A stretch of 64,000 nt of DNA from Pegea sp. RAD2-039 (Eukaryota > Chordata > Thaliacea > Salpida > Salpidae). Below the pieces are notes generated by a model. It was not told the origin of the DNA and made no database searches. It saw only the letters and a list, made by a program, of their open reading frames with translations. The position numbers and the translations under genes are program-made. The DNA lies in NCBI GenBank assembly GCA_034620365.1, contig JAQGEQ010000186.1, positions 682,001-746,000 on the forward strand. The letters are read 5' to 3'. This document shows positions 43,386-54,909 of this stretch, piece by piece (position 1 is the stretch's first letter; each line of letters begins with the position of its first letter).

Positions 43386-44345
43386 CTGAATACTGAGCTC
43401 ACTTAATTTCCCAAGAATCTGATCCATGCCAAGATATTTGTCTCTATAGAGGGTTGAATATTCAAAGCACTTATTTATACTAGATCCTTGAAGAGTTAAA
43501 TAATCAGATCTTGAAGATTTACAAGGCTCCAAATCAATTGGAAGTGGAAATCACTTAGTTGTTTAAGGTTAAAAAAGGACATTATAGCGGGGTATGTCAT
43601 CTTTAGTAAGAGTCTTCAAGAAATAGTCAGGTTGACAAAGAAATAAGAGAACTGCACTGACTATCTAATTATCTGAAGTACTTGAAGTTTTACACGGTGG
43701 ATATTAATACATAAAAACTACGCGACTTATGAAAAGATTTAACGTTGATTATAAGAGCCTTCAATGCTCTTAAATTGCAAGTTGTTCCTGTGCATTGTTG
43801 ATGAGTTTTCGAGATCTCCTTTTTGTTTTCATGTGCTAAAGTGGATAAAAACATAGTAATAACTGTTCGAAGAGAGTATTTTCGCTTTTTGAAAATTGCA
43901 GTCCCGAAATTGAAAGAATTATCTATCAGAAAAAGAAATTTTAAGCAAAAGGACAACTCCATTCCACTTACATGATAATGGTAGATGAGTGCAAGGAAAT
44001 AGTCTGTAGGGCAGTAAGGTGCACCCTGAAGTCTAAAATGATACATATTAAAGATTAGGAATGATGTTACCAGAGCCGGTAAGTGCTTCCCAGTCTTTGT
44101 TGTGTACATCGACGAACAAAACTCCCCGAGTTTTTCTCGAACAAAGAGCCCCTCTGAAACGCAACCTACCAGATTTTTCTCATAAGCCAGAAGCAGTACT
44201 TTAATGAAAATATACGCAGAAGCAAGGATCAAGAAGTAAACATGGTTGAACTATTAATCCTTCTAATAAAGTTTGCTATCCAGATAATAGTGAACCTCAA
44301 CTTTTCATTGAGAGATTCAGCTAAATACCCACGTGTAGAGAATTT
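43386..44345 (-). other. Unidentified multi-exon candidate or relic
   Basis: On the minus strand several open blocks with splice-like borders lie in order. About 44345-44240 reads GYLAESLNEKLRFTIIWIAN. About 44215-44070 reads AYEKNLVGCVSEGLFVREK and SSMYTTKTGKHLPAL before GTAACA. A block then opens with GAPYCPTDYFLALIYHYH and ends in GTAAGT. A later one reads VSAVLLFLCQPDYFLKTL, and a last one ends DQILGKLSELSIQ at 43386 before GTAAAA. The composition looks like a helical-repeat protein and is far less AT-biased than surrounding noise. Several joints need poor splice sites, and I find no start or stop that frames a full gene, so it may be a partial or decaying gene. Family not recognised. Confidence 0.35.
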
Positions 44346-44449
44346 TTTACTAGTAAAACTTTTTACATAACTAAATTTTTAGAATGAGATAGGACAGCTG
44401 GTTAAATTCAGTTATTATTTGTTTTAACGCAAAACTGGAAGTAATAAAT

Positions 44450-45080
44450 TATACAGCTCTTATAACGAACATAAAACAACGTGAGAAGAAATGTTGAAAA
44501 GTCTTAAGTACCACAGTTTAAGTAAAGTAACGCAAAGAAAAAAGTAGGAGCACTGCTAAGGCAAATTGATGCAAGGTGTGACAAAGCTAGGAATACAATA
44601 AGATAAAAAATAAGAAGAGAAAAGAGCATTATATATAATTTGTCAAGAAGCTACTAAAGTCTTTTAGTATACTTTTAAAAGGGTTGGCAGCATTTTCTGT
44701 AGTTATGGAGTTAAGAAGATTAAACTGTGATAACTATTTTGAAAAAGCTGTTAGTCAACTGGATGTTGAAAAAGTTATTAATTGTATTAGTTTTAAATGA
44801 CGAGTCTCTGAGGACGCATGAAAGATTACAGTCTCTAAAGAAATCATTAATAATGTTAACCAATTGTATGATACTTAAGGCATTGTATAAATTTAATACT
44901 AAGATGTGCGAAACAATATTTGTATTTGGAAAAGACCACGTTACTTCTAAGGAAAGCTTTCCTAGAAAATGTTTTTTAAAACTGATCCAAGCTAATTGAT
45001 CCAATTAAATATCAGATTTTTTAGCTATTAGATATCTTTTTAAGGTGGGAAATCCACACGGAGGTGTTAAAATTACGTTT
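44450..45080. repeat. Unnamed interspersed repeat, copy B
   Basis: Shares the ordered blocks of copy A: ATAACGAACATAAAA at the left, GCTAGGAATACAATAAG at about 44586, an AAGAAGATTAAACTG block at 44714, then TCTAAGGAAAGCTTTCC near 44947 and CTGATCCAAGCTAATTGAT near 44983. A 90-codon open frame (44727-44999) covers its middle, but the other copies are not open in the matching region, so I do not call a protein. Confidence 0.5.
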
Positions 45081-46813
45081 ATCTTACCAGTGTTCATTGA
45101 AATTAATAATGTTTATCAGTTTTGGAAAAACATGTATAATCATAGTCATGGTATTAATCTTAAAAAAAAAACAAATAAGTAGTAATATTAGTAGTAACAA
45201 AAAAATAAAAATGATTAATTACAAGGAAAACTTGAACGATAAGATCTTCAAATTTCATTACAGTTGATATAAAATTACCAGTCGAATATACCGTGAAATA
45301 TGGTCGGATACGGGATACAATTTGCTTGCATGCATCTTAACAGGCCAATACAGAATTGAATCTTTATAATTATTCAAATCTTACCAAAATTATGAAAATT
45401 TTTTTTAAACTAAGCAATTAAGTCGATTCGGCATCTCAAACCCTTAACATCTAGTTGTAAATCGAGCTATAAAAATACTTATAAGCCACATGCAAGACAA
45501 ATTTTATCAATTTCTGAATCTTTTTGATTTTAGAGTTTGAATTTTTTTTTTGTAAAATTTTTATCAATAAGTTCCAAAAATTTACTTAATGCATTTCCAA
45601 ATTTTTCCGATTCAAATGCTAGATAGAAGTGCGCTTGGCGCTTATTGTTCAGCCAATTTTTAAACTTTCTCTTCGTATATAATTTGTTTAGATTTTTTAG
45701 TCAGATCTTTATTTAGTTTTTTATTAATTTTTAAATTCTTTCATTAAACTAACATGCTTACTATAAAAAATATTTTTAAACTATTATTATGCAAATAAGA
45801 ATTTATTTGTAGTTATTTTATTACTTGAAAGCCTATATCATTAAATATATTAGATGAAATTGTAAATTTGTTTAATTTACATTTATTTAGAATAATTTAT
45901 TTATACTTTTAATTTATTTTCTTGATTAGTTATAAAAATATTTTTCTTTTTTTCTTTTAAATTACATTGTATACTGTTTTTGAATAATCAAAATTTAATA
46001 ATATTTATCCTAAAAATTAATTTATGAATATTACTTTGCAGTTTTACTTTTATAAAAGTAAATTATAATTTTAAATATTTTTCAAATCATTTATTTAAAA
46101 TATGTTTACATTATTGGGTCTGCTAAAACATAAAAACTGTTTATTAAAATCTAAATATATATTCTTGTCGCTTTAATTTTTTAATCTTTTTAAGATTTAC
46201 TTAACATTCAATTTTTATAATTGTTCCAAATCATTTATAAGTTTATTTAATCTATTTTAAAGAAATATTTAAAAAAAATCTTTGGTAGACACTGGATTTG
46301 AATCTGATTCAATTTTTAGGTTAAATTTTTAATATTATTTTTTTGTATAAATTAGTATTTAATCTTTTAATTGAAATTTTTAGTTCTTGTTTAAGTTCTT
46401 AGAACTAATTCTTGAAAATAAAACCAAAGTTTTCATTAATATTTTTCATTATTTGTTATTTCCTGCAAATAATTTATTAAAATATTAACTATGTTTTCTA
46501 ATTAAAAGTTGTTAATATAAGAATATTATATCTAATTCCTTATATGATTTATTTATCTTATGTATCAATATAGTTTTTATCATTAATAATTAATTTTTAA
46601 GTATTATCGTTAAATAATATATCTGTTTTTTTTTTATAATATCTGCATTCATAAATTACTTTATAAAAATATTTTGATTTTTAAATTATTGTTTATGAAA
46701 AAAATCATCTTTATTATTTTTGAAATTATAAAAAAGTTAATTCCAGAATTTAAATATGCTCTTTCCAATGAAGTTATTTTACAGGTTGTAGCTATAAAGC
46801 AGTTTTAAAAAAG
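45081..46813. other. AT-rich DNA before RAD21
   Basis: Extremely AT-rich with no exon recognised. A splice acceptor (TTTTACAG, ending at 46784) 29 bases before the RAD21 ATG implies that a 5' untranslated exon and the RAD21 promoter lie to the left, but I cannot place them. Confidence 0.5.
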
Positions 46814-49800
46814 ATGTTTTATGCACAATACGTTTTAAGCAAGAGAGGGCCATTAGCACGAATATGGTTGGCTGCTCACTGGGACAAAAAACTTACAAAA
46901 GCTCACGTATTTGAAACAAACCTGGAAGATAGTGTAGAAAGTATCATCACTCCTCAGGTATTCTAATAAGTTTCTTTATATTTTATTATTTATAAATATA
47001 TTTTTGTAATCTTTGATTTTAATATCTTATTGGTATTCAGGTAAAGATGGCTTTGAGAACTTCTGGTCATCTTTTGCTGGGCGTTGTACGAATTTATAAT
47101 AGAAAAGCTAAATATTTGTTGGCAGATTGTAATGAAGCTTTTGTGAAGATTAAAATGGCTTTCAGGTAAACCAACAGTTTATTCAGCTCTTTAATACCTA
47201 AAAATTTTCATAAAATTTAAAAATATTTTTTCTTTAATTCTAAAGTGTAATTTTAATCAAGTTCTATAAATTAATGAAAATTTTATTAAAACTATCAAAT
47301 CATCTTGTTTAATAAAGTTGGTATACTAACAGGGCTGGTGTGGTTGATCTGCCAGAAGAAAGCAGAGAGGCCCAACATAATCAAATATACATCGTCGAAG
47401 AATTTCCAAACTTTGACACTCCATTGCCAGACATCGGGTAAACTGATTTCTTCATCAAATGTTATAATAAACTAACTTTCTTCTTCTTTTCTAGAGATTT
47501 TGATGTTAACCGGCATCTAACTCTTAATCAATCAAGAATTGATGAAATTACCATGCCAGATGAAGCTCCTTCCTCTTTACCTATGGATGAAGGTTTTGGT
47601 GAGTTGATTCAACTAACAACTGATTTGTTTAATAAAATTGATTTGTAGGAGTTATTATGGGAGGTGACGTAGATGACGGACAGTATGATCTTCACAGAGT
47701 CATGTATAAAGATGATGGACATAGTAAGTTGTATCTTCATATGGTTTTCAAATGTTAATTATAGAATTGATAGAAGCAGGAAAAGACTACAGCTTTATTG
47801 GTGACAGTGGAATGACTGAGCGTTTTGATGACATAGATGAAGGTTTGATTTGTAGATGTCAATCAAACTGAACGCTTTATTTTGTTCCTGTTTAGGTGAA
47901 AGTTTTATTAAAGATGTTGGTTTGTTTGGTGAGGGCCAAGAAAATAGTTTATTTGGTGATGGCTTTACACGAAAGGAGAGAGATGGTCTGTCATCAACCA
48001 ATCGTCCCATCGAACTAACCAAGGCTTTTTTTGTAGTTATTGCTATGGATACCACAGATAGTGTGATGGATAACCAGATTATGTCTCCAGCACCTCCACA
48101 AATGCAAAATGATGATCTGAAAATTGCTCAAGAAAAAGTCAGTGATTTGACGAGAAATTTATTTCAATTTTTAATTTCTTTTTTTCACTTTCCAGCTTCC
48201 TGCCAATTTATCAACTATTGAGACTGAAAAACGTTCACCTGTTGCTGAAGCAGCTGTCGAAAGTGCAGCACACGTTGAAGCACCAACAGAACCATCAATC
48301 ACCCATCAACAAATCAAAGATCCCCAACAAGTAGAAGAAGCTGTTTCAAGAGCTCCTGAAGCAACTTTTGTTCTTGAACCTCTGGATGTATCAGGTGATA
48401 AACAACAAATCATAGATCAAAACCATCAAATTGATCACTTGAAGGAGTTCGCGACGTAAGAATTCGACGCAAACGAAAATTGATTATCGATCCAGTAATT
48501 GAGTTGGATGGAAAAACGATGAGAGAACAATTGAAAGATTTCGATGATATTGTGACCACATTAGACATGGCGCCACCTACTAAACGTCTGATGTTATGGA
48601 AAGAGATGGGAGGTGTTGATAAACTGTTCTCACTTCCTTGTCAGATGACTGGAGATGCAGTGAACTCCGTTAGTTCATCTCTACCTCAATCCACCTCCTC
48701 TCAACTTTTTTTATTACAGATTTTCAGCTTGAATCTTCATCATAACATTCCACTTGATCTGATCGATGCAACTGGAAACCAACTTCACGAACGTTTCGGT
48801 GACTCAATCGTTGCTGCTAATGTTAGTTGTAATCGCGTTGATGACGTCATTCACTCGTTTATGCTTCAACAGGCTAGTCTGTCTACACCAAACTTGACCA
48901 CCTCTAGCATCCATACTGGTCGAAACCCTAATCAATCACGAATTAGCTTGAATGTGTCAACTTTTCCTGATGATGCTAGTCATCAAGACAAACTCATCGA
49001 TAAAAGTGGTGGCGACCGTTGCACGGCAACCATGAACCTCATCAACGCGGTAAGCGCTTTTTTATTTCTTTAGATACTGTACTAGTGTGTCCGTTGAAAT
49101 CCATTCAACTTGATCTGAATCGAAGATGCTGAGAGACTCGTTATGAACAACACTCAGAAAGTTTAACGATTGATTTGGTTGCTAGGTGGATGTATCCGAT
49201 GATGACTATGATGGTATGGACGGCCCTCCAAGTGTAGGTGACAGTGTTGGAGCTCAGAGTCCCTCAATGAATTTAGCTGTGGAATGTTTATTAAATATGG
49301 AAAGCGAATATGTTCTCGATCCTCAACAACACCTCAATGACCCTCTCTCCTCAGCTTCAGTTCCTTCAACTTCTCAACCACTTGTATCAACTACTAGTAA
49401 AGAACCTGAACCTGGTAACTTTATATTCTTTATTCAGTATGATTGCAGAACTTAATGAAAAAAGAACTGAATTGGTATTGTTAAGTGTATCTTCTCAATA
49501 AAATTATTTAAATCTTATTTTCTTGACAAAGTTGTAAAATTAATTTACAGAAGGGATCGCTTATGCTGATGATTTGGAAGATTTACGTTGGAATACTCGT
49601 ACTCAGAGACTAATTAATGATTTAGACGTGAGTTGATGATGTTTAAAAACTTCTTTTTCATCAAAACATCTTTTTGTAGAGAAAATTCAGAACCGAAACA
49701 GAAGTCTCATTCTTTCGTTTAAGCGATGGAATAACCAGAAAGCAAGCTGTGTCTAAGTTTTACTCTCTGCTTGTTCTAGCCAAGCAAGAAGCTGCTCATT

Positions 49801-49871
49801 TGTCACAAACTGAAGTCTTTGGAGCAGTTTACATAAAAAAGGGACCAAAATTCGATACAGTATTGATGTAA
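46814..49871 (+). CDS. RAD21: RAD21/SCC1 cohesin kleisin subunit
   Basis: Thirteen coding exons: 46814-46957, 47041-47165, 47333-47437, 47495-47598, 47649-47723, 47765-47842, 47896-48137, 48196-48394, 48445-48659, 48720-49049, 49186-49414, 49551-49627, 49680-49871; 704 codons (human RAD21 has 631). The N-terminal kleisin domain that grips SMC3 is almost identical to vertebrates: [40 protein letters not shown]. The middle has the conserved [26 protein letters not shown] and [10 protein letters not shown]. The C-terminal winged helix that binds SMC1 is present ([20 protein letters not shown]). The protein closes the cohesin ring around sister chromatids and is cut by separase at anaphase. A DLHR site near residue 176 sits where human RAD21 is cleaved. 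Unlike the meiotic paralogue REC8, the central kleisin block is RAD21-like. The intron at 48660-48719 is 60 bases without stops, so its removal is my choice. Confidence 0.96.
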
Positions 49872-50270
49872 CTTCCTACAATGTTGTTTTTCCATTGCAA
49901 GTTGAATGCAGTTTAGTGAAGAAATAACTGCAACTGAAGTAGTGAAGGGAGTTACAAACCCTGTTGAAGTGGTTGAGTTGAAGTCACCTGCATCAAAAAC
50001 TTCTTTCTTTTAGCCGTCTAAGTGATGACTTTTAAACATTCTTTACTCTTATCATGCTCTTTGGCTCATTATTTTACTTTTTTAAACATTTCGTTCAAGT
50101 ACCATCTCAACATGTTACTTCTTTTACTCCATGATTCGTTCAATGAAATGTTAACAACTCAACTTTTTAATGTAACTTCTTTTCCCATTTTTATTTAACC
50201 TACCAAATTTTTATTTGTGTTATTAACTGGATGACTGGGAAAATTTAATTTGTTCGAATTTTGCTAATTG

Positions 50271-50276
50271 AATAAA
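50271..50276 (+). promoter_or_regulatory. Candidate polyadenylation signal of RAD21
   Basis: AATAAA about 400 bases after the RAD21 stop codon, following a T-rich stretch. It is the first canonical hexamer after the stop that I noted, and gives a 3' untranslated region of usual length. Confidence 0.4.
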
Positions 50277-53200
50277 TCTACGAACGTTTTTTTATTGTAA
50301 CATTCATAAAAGTTTGTGTAAAATTTTTTACAGATTTTTTGATTGAAGTCTGATAGAAAATTTTGTAGAATCAGTTTTGAGTTGAAATCAGTTAATTCAA
50401 AAGTAGGTCTTCATCCACTAATTCAGTTGGATGATGATGCTTAAGACTTTTTACAAATGGTAGTTTGGATACTTTTAAAAACCTTTAAAATAAGAAAATT
50501 TAGAAGTTGACACAAATATAAAAACAAACAGAAGAATTTGTCACAATAGATAGTCAGATTTAATTCAAAATTTTTTATGAAAAATCCTAAGATAGTATAA
50601 AAAAGCAGCTGACGTAAACAATTCCATAGATGGTTGCCAAGCTTAATTCGATTCTATGAAGTAAACTTTCTTGAGAGAATTTCTGACTAAAAATTTGTAA
50701 TAAATTTATTTTTTTGTCATTAACAAAGTGAATGTTAATTTATGTTCGTGGAGAAGTAATGTTGCTTCAAACTTTTCGTTTAAGATCTAATCAAAATTTA
50801 AGTTTATTATATTTTCGGCCAACAAAATCAAACCCAAAAATATTTTTTGACAAATAAGTCTTGTGCTAAGGAGTTAAAGGTGATTAGAAGATGCGCATAA
50901 GACATCTGTGCGAGTTATTTTCTATCAAAGCTAATGAGCTACGTTTCATTACCAAAGTTAGTCGAAAACAACAGATTTGTTAGTGACAGTCAAACACTTA
51001 AAAGCTGAAATTCACTTTTGATTTGTAATGCTGAAAATCAAGAAATAAATTAATGTTAGCAGGATAACCAACACCTTAAAGTAAACTTCTGTCATATTAT
51101 AAAAGGTTACTCTATTGTCTAACATAAATTCTGACTAACAATTCTATTAAAGATAAACTCTCCAAATTTACTGATAACAAATATGATCAATAATTTTATA
51201 ACAAAACACTATCATGTCATAAATATTTTGGTCATTTAAAGCTTTTTAAGCATCATCGTATTAACTTAAAATTTTACTTAAAAAATTGATTATTTTGAAA
51301 AGCATATCAAAAGCAACACGAAACGGAACTCTGAAATTAAAATATTGATTATATGAACTAATCTTCTTTTTTACTGACTTAATGAAATGTCATTGTCCTA
51401 AAAACTGCTTCTGTTAGACTATACTCATTAACTTATCGGACTGACTTTGACAAGCTTAGATCTATGGTTCACTAAGAATTACTACAATAATCAGTATTTT
51501 AGGTTAAATATTCCATGATTTTGTCACAGAAATAAAAAAATATAGCAATCAGGGGTCTAGGAGTATTTTGAAACGGAGCCTTAAAGGATTTTGTAGATAA
51601 TCTTAACCACCTAATTGTTTGTGAAGTCCTTTCACGTGTCTCCAGTTCTTGAAAACCTGTTTATCCTTGTAATTCAGGAGAGGACATCTGTTGGTTTCAT
51701 TAAAGAGTCGAATTGGGTCCCCTCTTCTCCTTATCAATACTTGATGATTCTTCACCAGCTAAATTCTTGCTGAACTTTTTACGTAATCAAAGCAAGTCAC
51801 AACATCTCATGACCAAATTGTTTGAAAATTCACTTCTTCATTTGAAGATTGTTGCACGAGCCTCATATTGATAAATAAATGCGATTAATCTTTAACTGTC
51901 AATCTTAGCCTCCTTACTTTTATAAATTTCTCAACTGAAGTTAAGAAGGAGCAAATATAAAAATTTTGTACCTTTATTAAAAAGACCTTATTATTTTATA
52001 TAAGTTTGTTTTAAAAGAAAAGATTTATCTTTTTATTCTGACAAAGAAGATGACCTAAAAACTAAAAGAATGAGTTGCTAGATAGTATTAGTAGCATTCG
52101 ATTATATTTTTAGGCGAGAGATAAAAAATCTCTTAATAAAACTGGAAAAGTTATTCTTTTAAACTAATAGCTTCTTAGTTTACTCTAAATATTGTAAAGC
52201 AGTTAAATTATGCTGAAAAAACTTCAGTGGGGGCATTTGAACAAACATTTGAACTAGTTTAAAAGTTAGCATAGCCTTTTAAAAGTGTTTACAGATTATA
52301 TCTCAGCAAAAAATAGAAATATTTGTTACAGGTGATGTAAGAGTAACCTTGCTGTTTAATTAATTAAAGAGAGTTGAGATGATTTTATTTTTAGATCAAA
52401 TTTAAATTATTACCGATTTAAATACTGATTAAAAACATAAAAAGTTAGTAGATGTTTACCATTTTTTCAGCTGAAATTGACAAATGACTGACATAAATTA
52501 GTTAAACCAAAATGTCTTATAAAAATTCTATTTGTAAATTGACTATTTTGAATAATTATTAAAAAGATCCCAAATTAACTTTAAGTCGTTTTATTAGCTT
52601 TCTATGATAATCTGATGAAACAGATACTAGAATAGAAACCAATTAAAAAGATTTAAAACAAACTAGAAATTATCGAAATACTTTTAATAATTGTAAATTG
52701 AATCATTAGGTAGCGGAACTTTTTACATAAAAATAACTCAGGTACACACTACCGCTTTCTATCTGACCTTATTACTTGTTGGTCATATGTCAATAAACAG
52801 TTTTTATTTTGGATCAAGGATAAGTCAAGAAACCAAATCAATCAGATTTTGTGTCAAGCGTGGAGTCTTATGCGAGATTTAGATCATATTTGAGCAAAAT
52901 TATGACACAGTTATTGGTTATGTTCAATACTGGCCGTGAAGACTTCTTGTTATTCTTGAATAGATGTTAATGTAGTCTTTAAAATTCTTATGCAAACATA
53001 AAAGTCTTCAACACCAAGAGTACAACTTCTGCATTTTGATCATCAAATCTAATTTATTTTGCACTAAGAGTTAAATAGATGGTATTAAAAAGTAGGAGAC
53101 ACACATAAAAACTCAAATTATTTGATTTAACTAGAGGGTGAATAGGTTGAAATTTCTGGCTAAGTTTAAACAAAACAAGAATGTTTAAAATGGAATAATA

Positions 53201-53391
53201 AATGTTTATTGTTACTACGAAAGAACTTCAAATGTAGTTTAAAAAAAGCTTTTATTAAATCAATTTACAAATATCAAAGTTGAACTTGCAAGTTGAGAAT
53301 AAAGCTTTAAAAATATCTAAAATTATATTAAATTTGATTTAACATCATATTCCGTGAAATATAGATGCTAAAGGTAAGCTTTGAACATAAG
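50277..53391. other. Intergenic DNA between RAD21 and TMEM258
   Basis: No exon recognised. 51.54-51.80 kb is somewhat less AT-rich, with short open stretches on both strands broken by stops; it may be an old repeat. Minus-strand AATAAA words (TTTATT at 53205 and 53251) are candidate polyadenylation signals for TMEM258. Confidence 0.45.
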
Positions 53392-54909
53392 CTAAACATA
53401 TATTCCAACCCAAAGCATAAGGAAAAGAATTCCAAATCCATTAAAAATGGAGCCAGAAAAACCCATAATCAATTCCTTGTAAAGATCTCTCGTATACTTA
53501 GTTGATGTCACCTATAAATTCAGCACAATGAAAATAAATATTCATAGCTTTTATAAAGCTTTAAAAGTAATGAACTATAAGAATTTGAGATTATATTTAT
53601 GTAACGCATACAAAAAACTCTTATAAAACACAGAACAATAAAATGTTACAAATACCATAGTTCAACATCTGAACTACATAATAAAATAAGAACCTTACAA
53701 GGACAAGTCTATGCAAAGTATAATTAAGTTAGGAATACAATAAAATACAAAATAAGTAGAAAAATTGAAGAAAATAGGAGCTTATACTATTTGTCAGTAA
53801 ATTAATGAAGTTATACTCCTTTGGAATAATTTTAAAAGAAATGACAGAATTTGGTCAAGAAGAAGATATAAAGTGTTTCTATCTTAAAAATTATTTAAAA
53901 AATTTTTTAGATTTAAATTGATGGAATATTTAACTTACTTCATAGACAAAAAACCAAGCTGTAAAAAACAGACCAATGGTAAGCAAGACCAAGGTAAGTT
54001 GTGGATAAATGGCAGGATTGATTGGAGAGACATATCGAGCCATTGAAGCAATATCCACAGAAGCCTATAAAAAGATCAGAGCAAATGAAAATATGCAAAA
54101 TGAATGAATTGAAATTACTCTTAACTTAATTCAAATTACTCTTAATTTATCAACTAATTGATTCAAAAGATATCAATTAATAGTTTATAAGATAAAAATA
54201 TAAAAAAAATAGAAAAAAGCATTTGTTTTAAAAAACAGCTTTTATTTTATAGATGTTGAATAGCTAAACTTATATAACTTGAAATATTTTAAGTTTTTCA
54301 ACAAATGAAAAATTTTAAGAAATAATTCTAAAATTAAGTTTTTTTATTATCTGACTGAAAAATTTATTTTTACACTATCTTAGTAAATGACAACGAATTA
54401 TTCAAATTGAAAACTTTCATAAATAGATGATGATAAATTAACTAAAAAAATTTAAAAATTACATTTTTAAGTTTAAATTAAATTTTATTTATTTAATCAT
54501 TTGAGAGCTTATAAAGAGAAATTTGTTAATAATAATTATAAGCTTCAAAAAATATATATTTCTGAAATTATAATTTGTTCTAAATATGTATTATGCAAAA
54601 AAGTAATTAATTTAATATCCAATATCAGATGTTTACTTCAATTATTTGAAAATTTATTTTTATATTCTATAAAATTCAAATTAACTATTTAAAAGAATAA
54701 GGTCAAAACAAATGATAATAGTAACTCTCTAATGTTACTAAATATATTAATTAATGATAAATAACCAAAGACCATAAAATAAAAATAATTGAAGAAAATA
54801 AATATTTTACAGATATAACTTAAGATATATTTATATTAACGGCGAAATTTGCTATTTAAATATCTAATCATTTTTATTGCATGAAATACAATTAAATTAA
54901 TCTTACCAT
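53392..54909 (-). CDS. TMEM258: TMEM258 oligosaccharyltransferase subunit
   Basis: Three exons on the minus strand: 54907-54909 (the ATG alone), 53939-54064 and 53392-53511; 82 codons including the start. The protein has two transmembrane helices and matches vertebrate TMEM258 closely: [45 protein letters not shown], then a C-terminal helix ending [15 protein letters not shown]258 is a small core subunit of the endoplasmic reticulum oligosaccharyltransferase that N-glycosylates nascent proteins. The first exon ends directly after ATG (ATG then GTAAGA), with an 842-base intron to exon 2. An internal ATG in exon 2 (before ARYVSP) could serve if that exon is skipped. The 427-base second intron contains repeat copy C. 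Identity is certain; only the first exon rests on splice reasoning. Confidence 0.95.
53610..53885. repeat. Unnamed interspersed repeat, copy C
   Basis: Third and shortest copy, lying in intron 2 of TMEM258. It carries GTAACGCATACAAAAAACTC at the left, TTAGGAATACAATAAAAT at about 53729, GAGCTTATACTATTTGTCAG (cf. 44626 in copy B) and ATGACAGAATTTGG followed by AAGAAGAAGATA (53838-53865; cf. 26404 in copy A). Orientation is the same on the plus strand in all three copies. Confidence 0.5.

Noticed and set aside
44727-44999. 90-codon frame as a gene
   Set aside because: Falls within repeat copy B, is also open on the opposite strand, and the matching part of copy A is interrupted.
48660-48719. 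Retained coding sequence in RAD21
   Set aside because: The 60 bases are a multiple of three without stops, but they begin with GTGAAC and end with a T-rich tract and ACAG, so I treat them as an intron; transcripts are needed to settle it.
54501-54692. 63-codon plus frame in TMEM258 intron 1
   Set aside because: Ile, Lys, Asn and Phe content is that of random AT-rich DNA and there is no supporting context.
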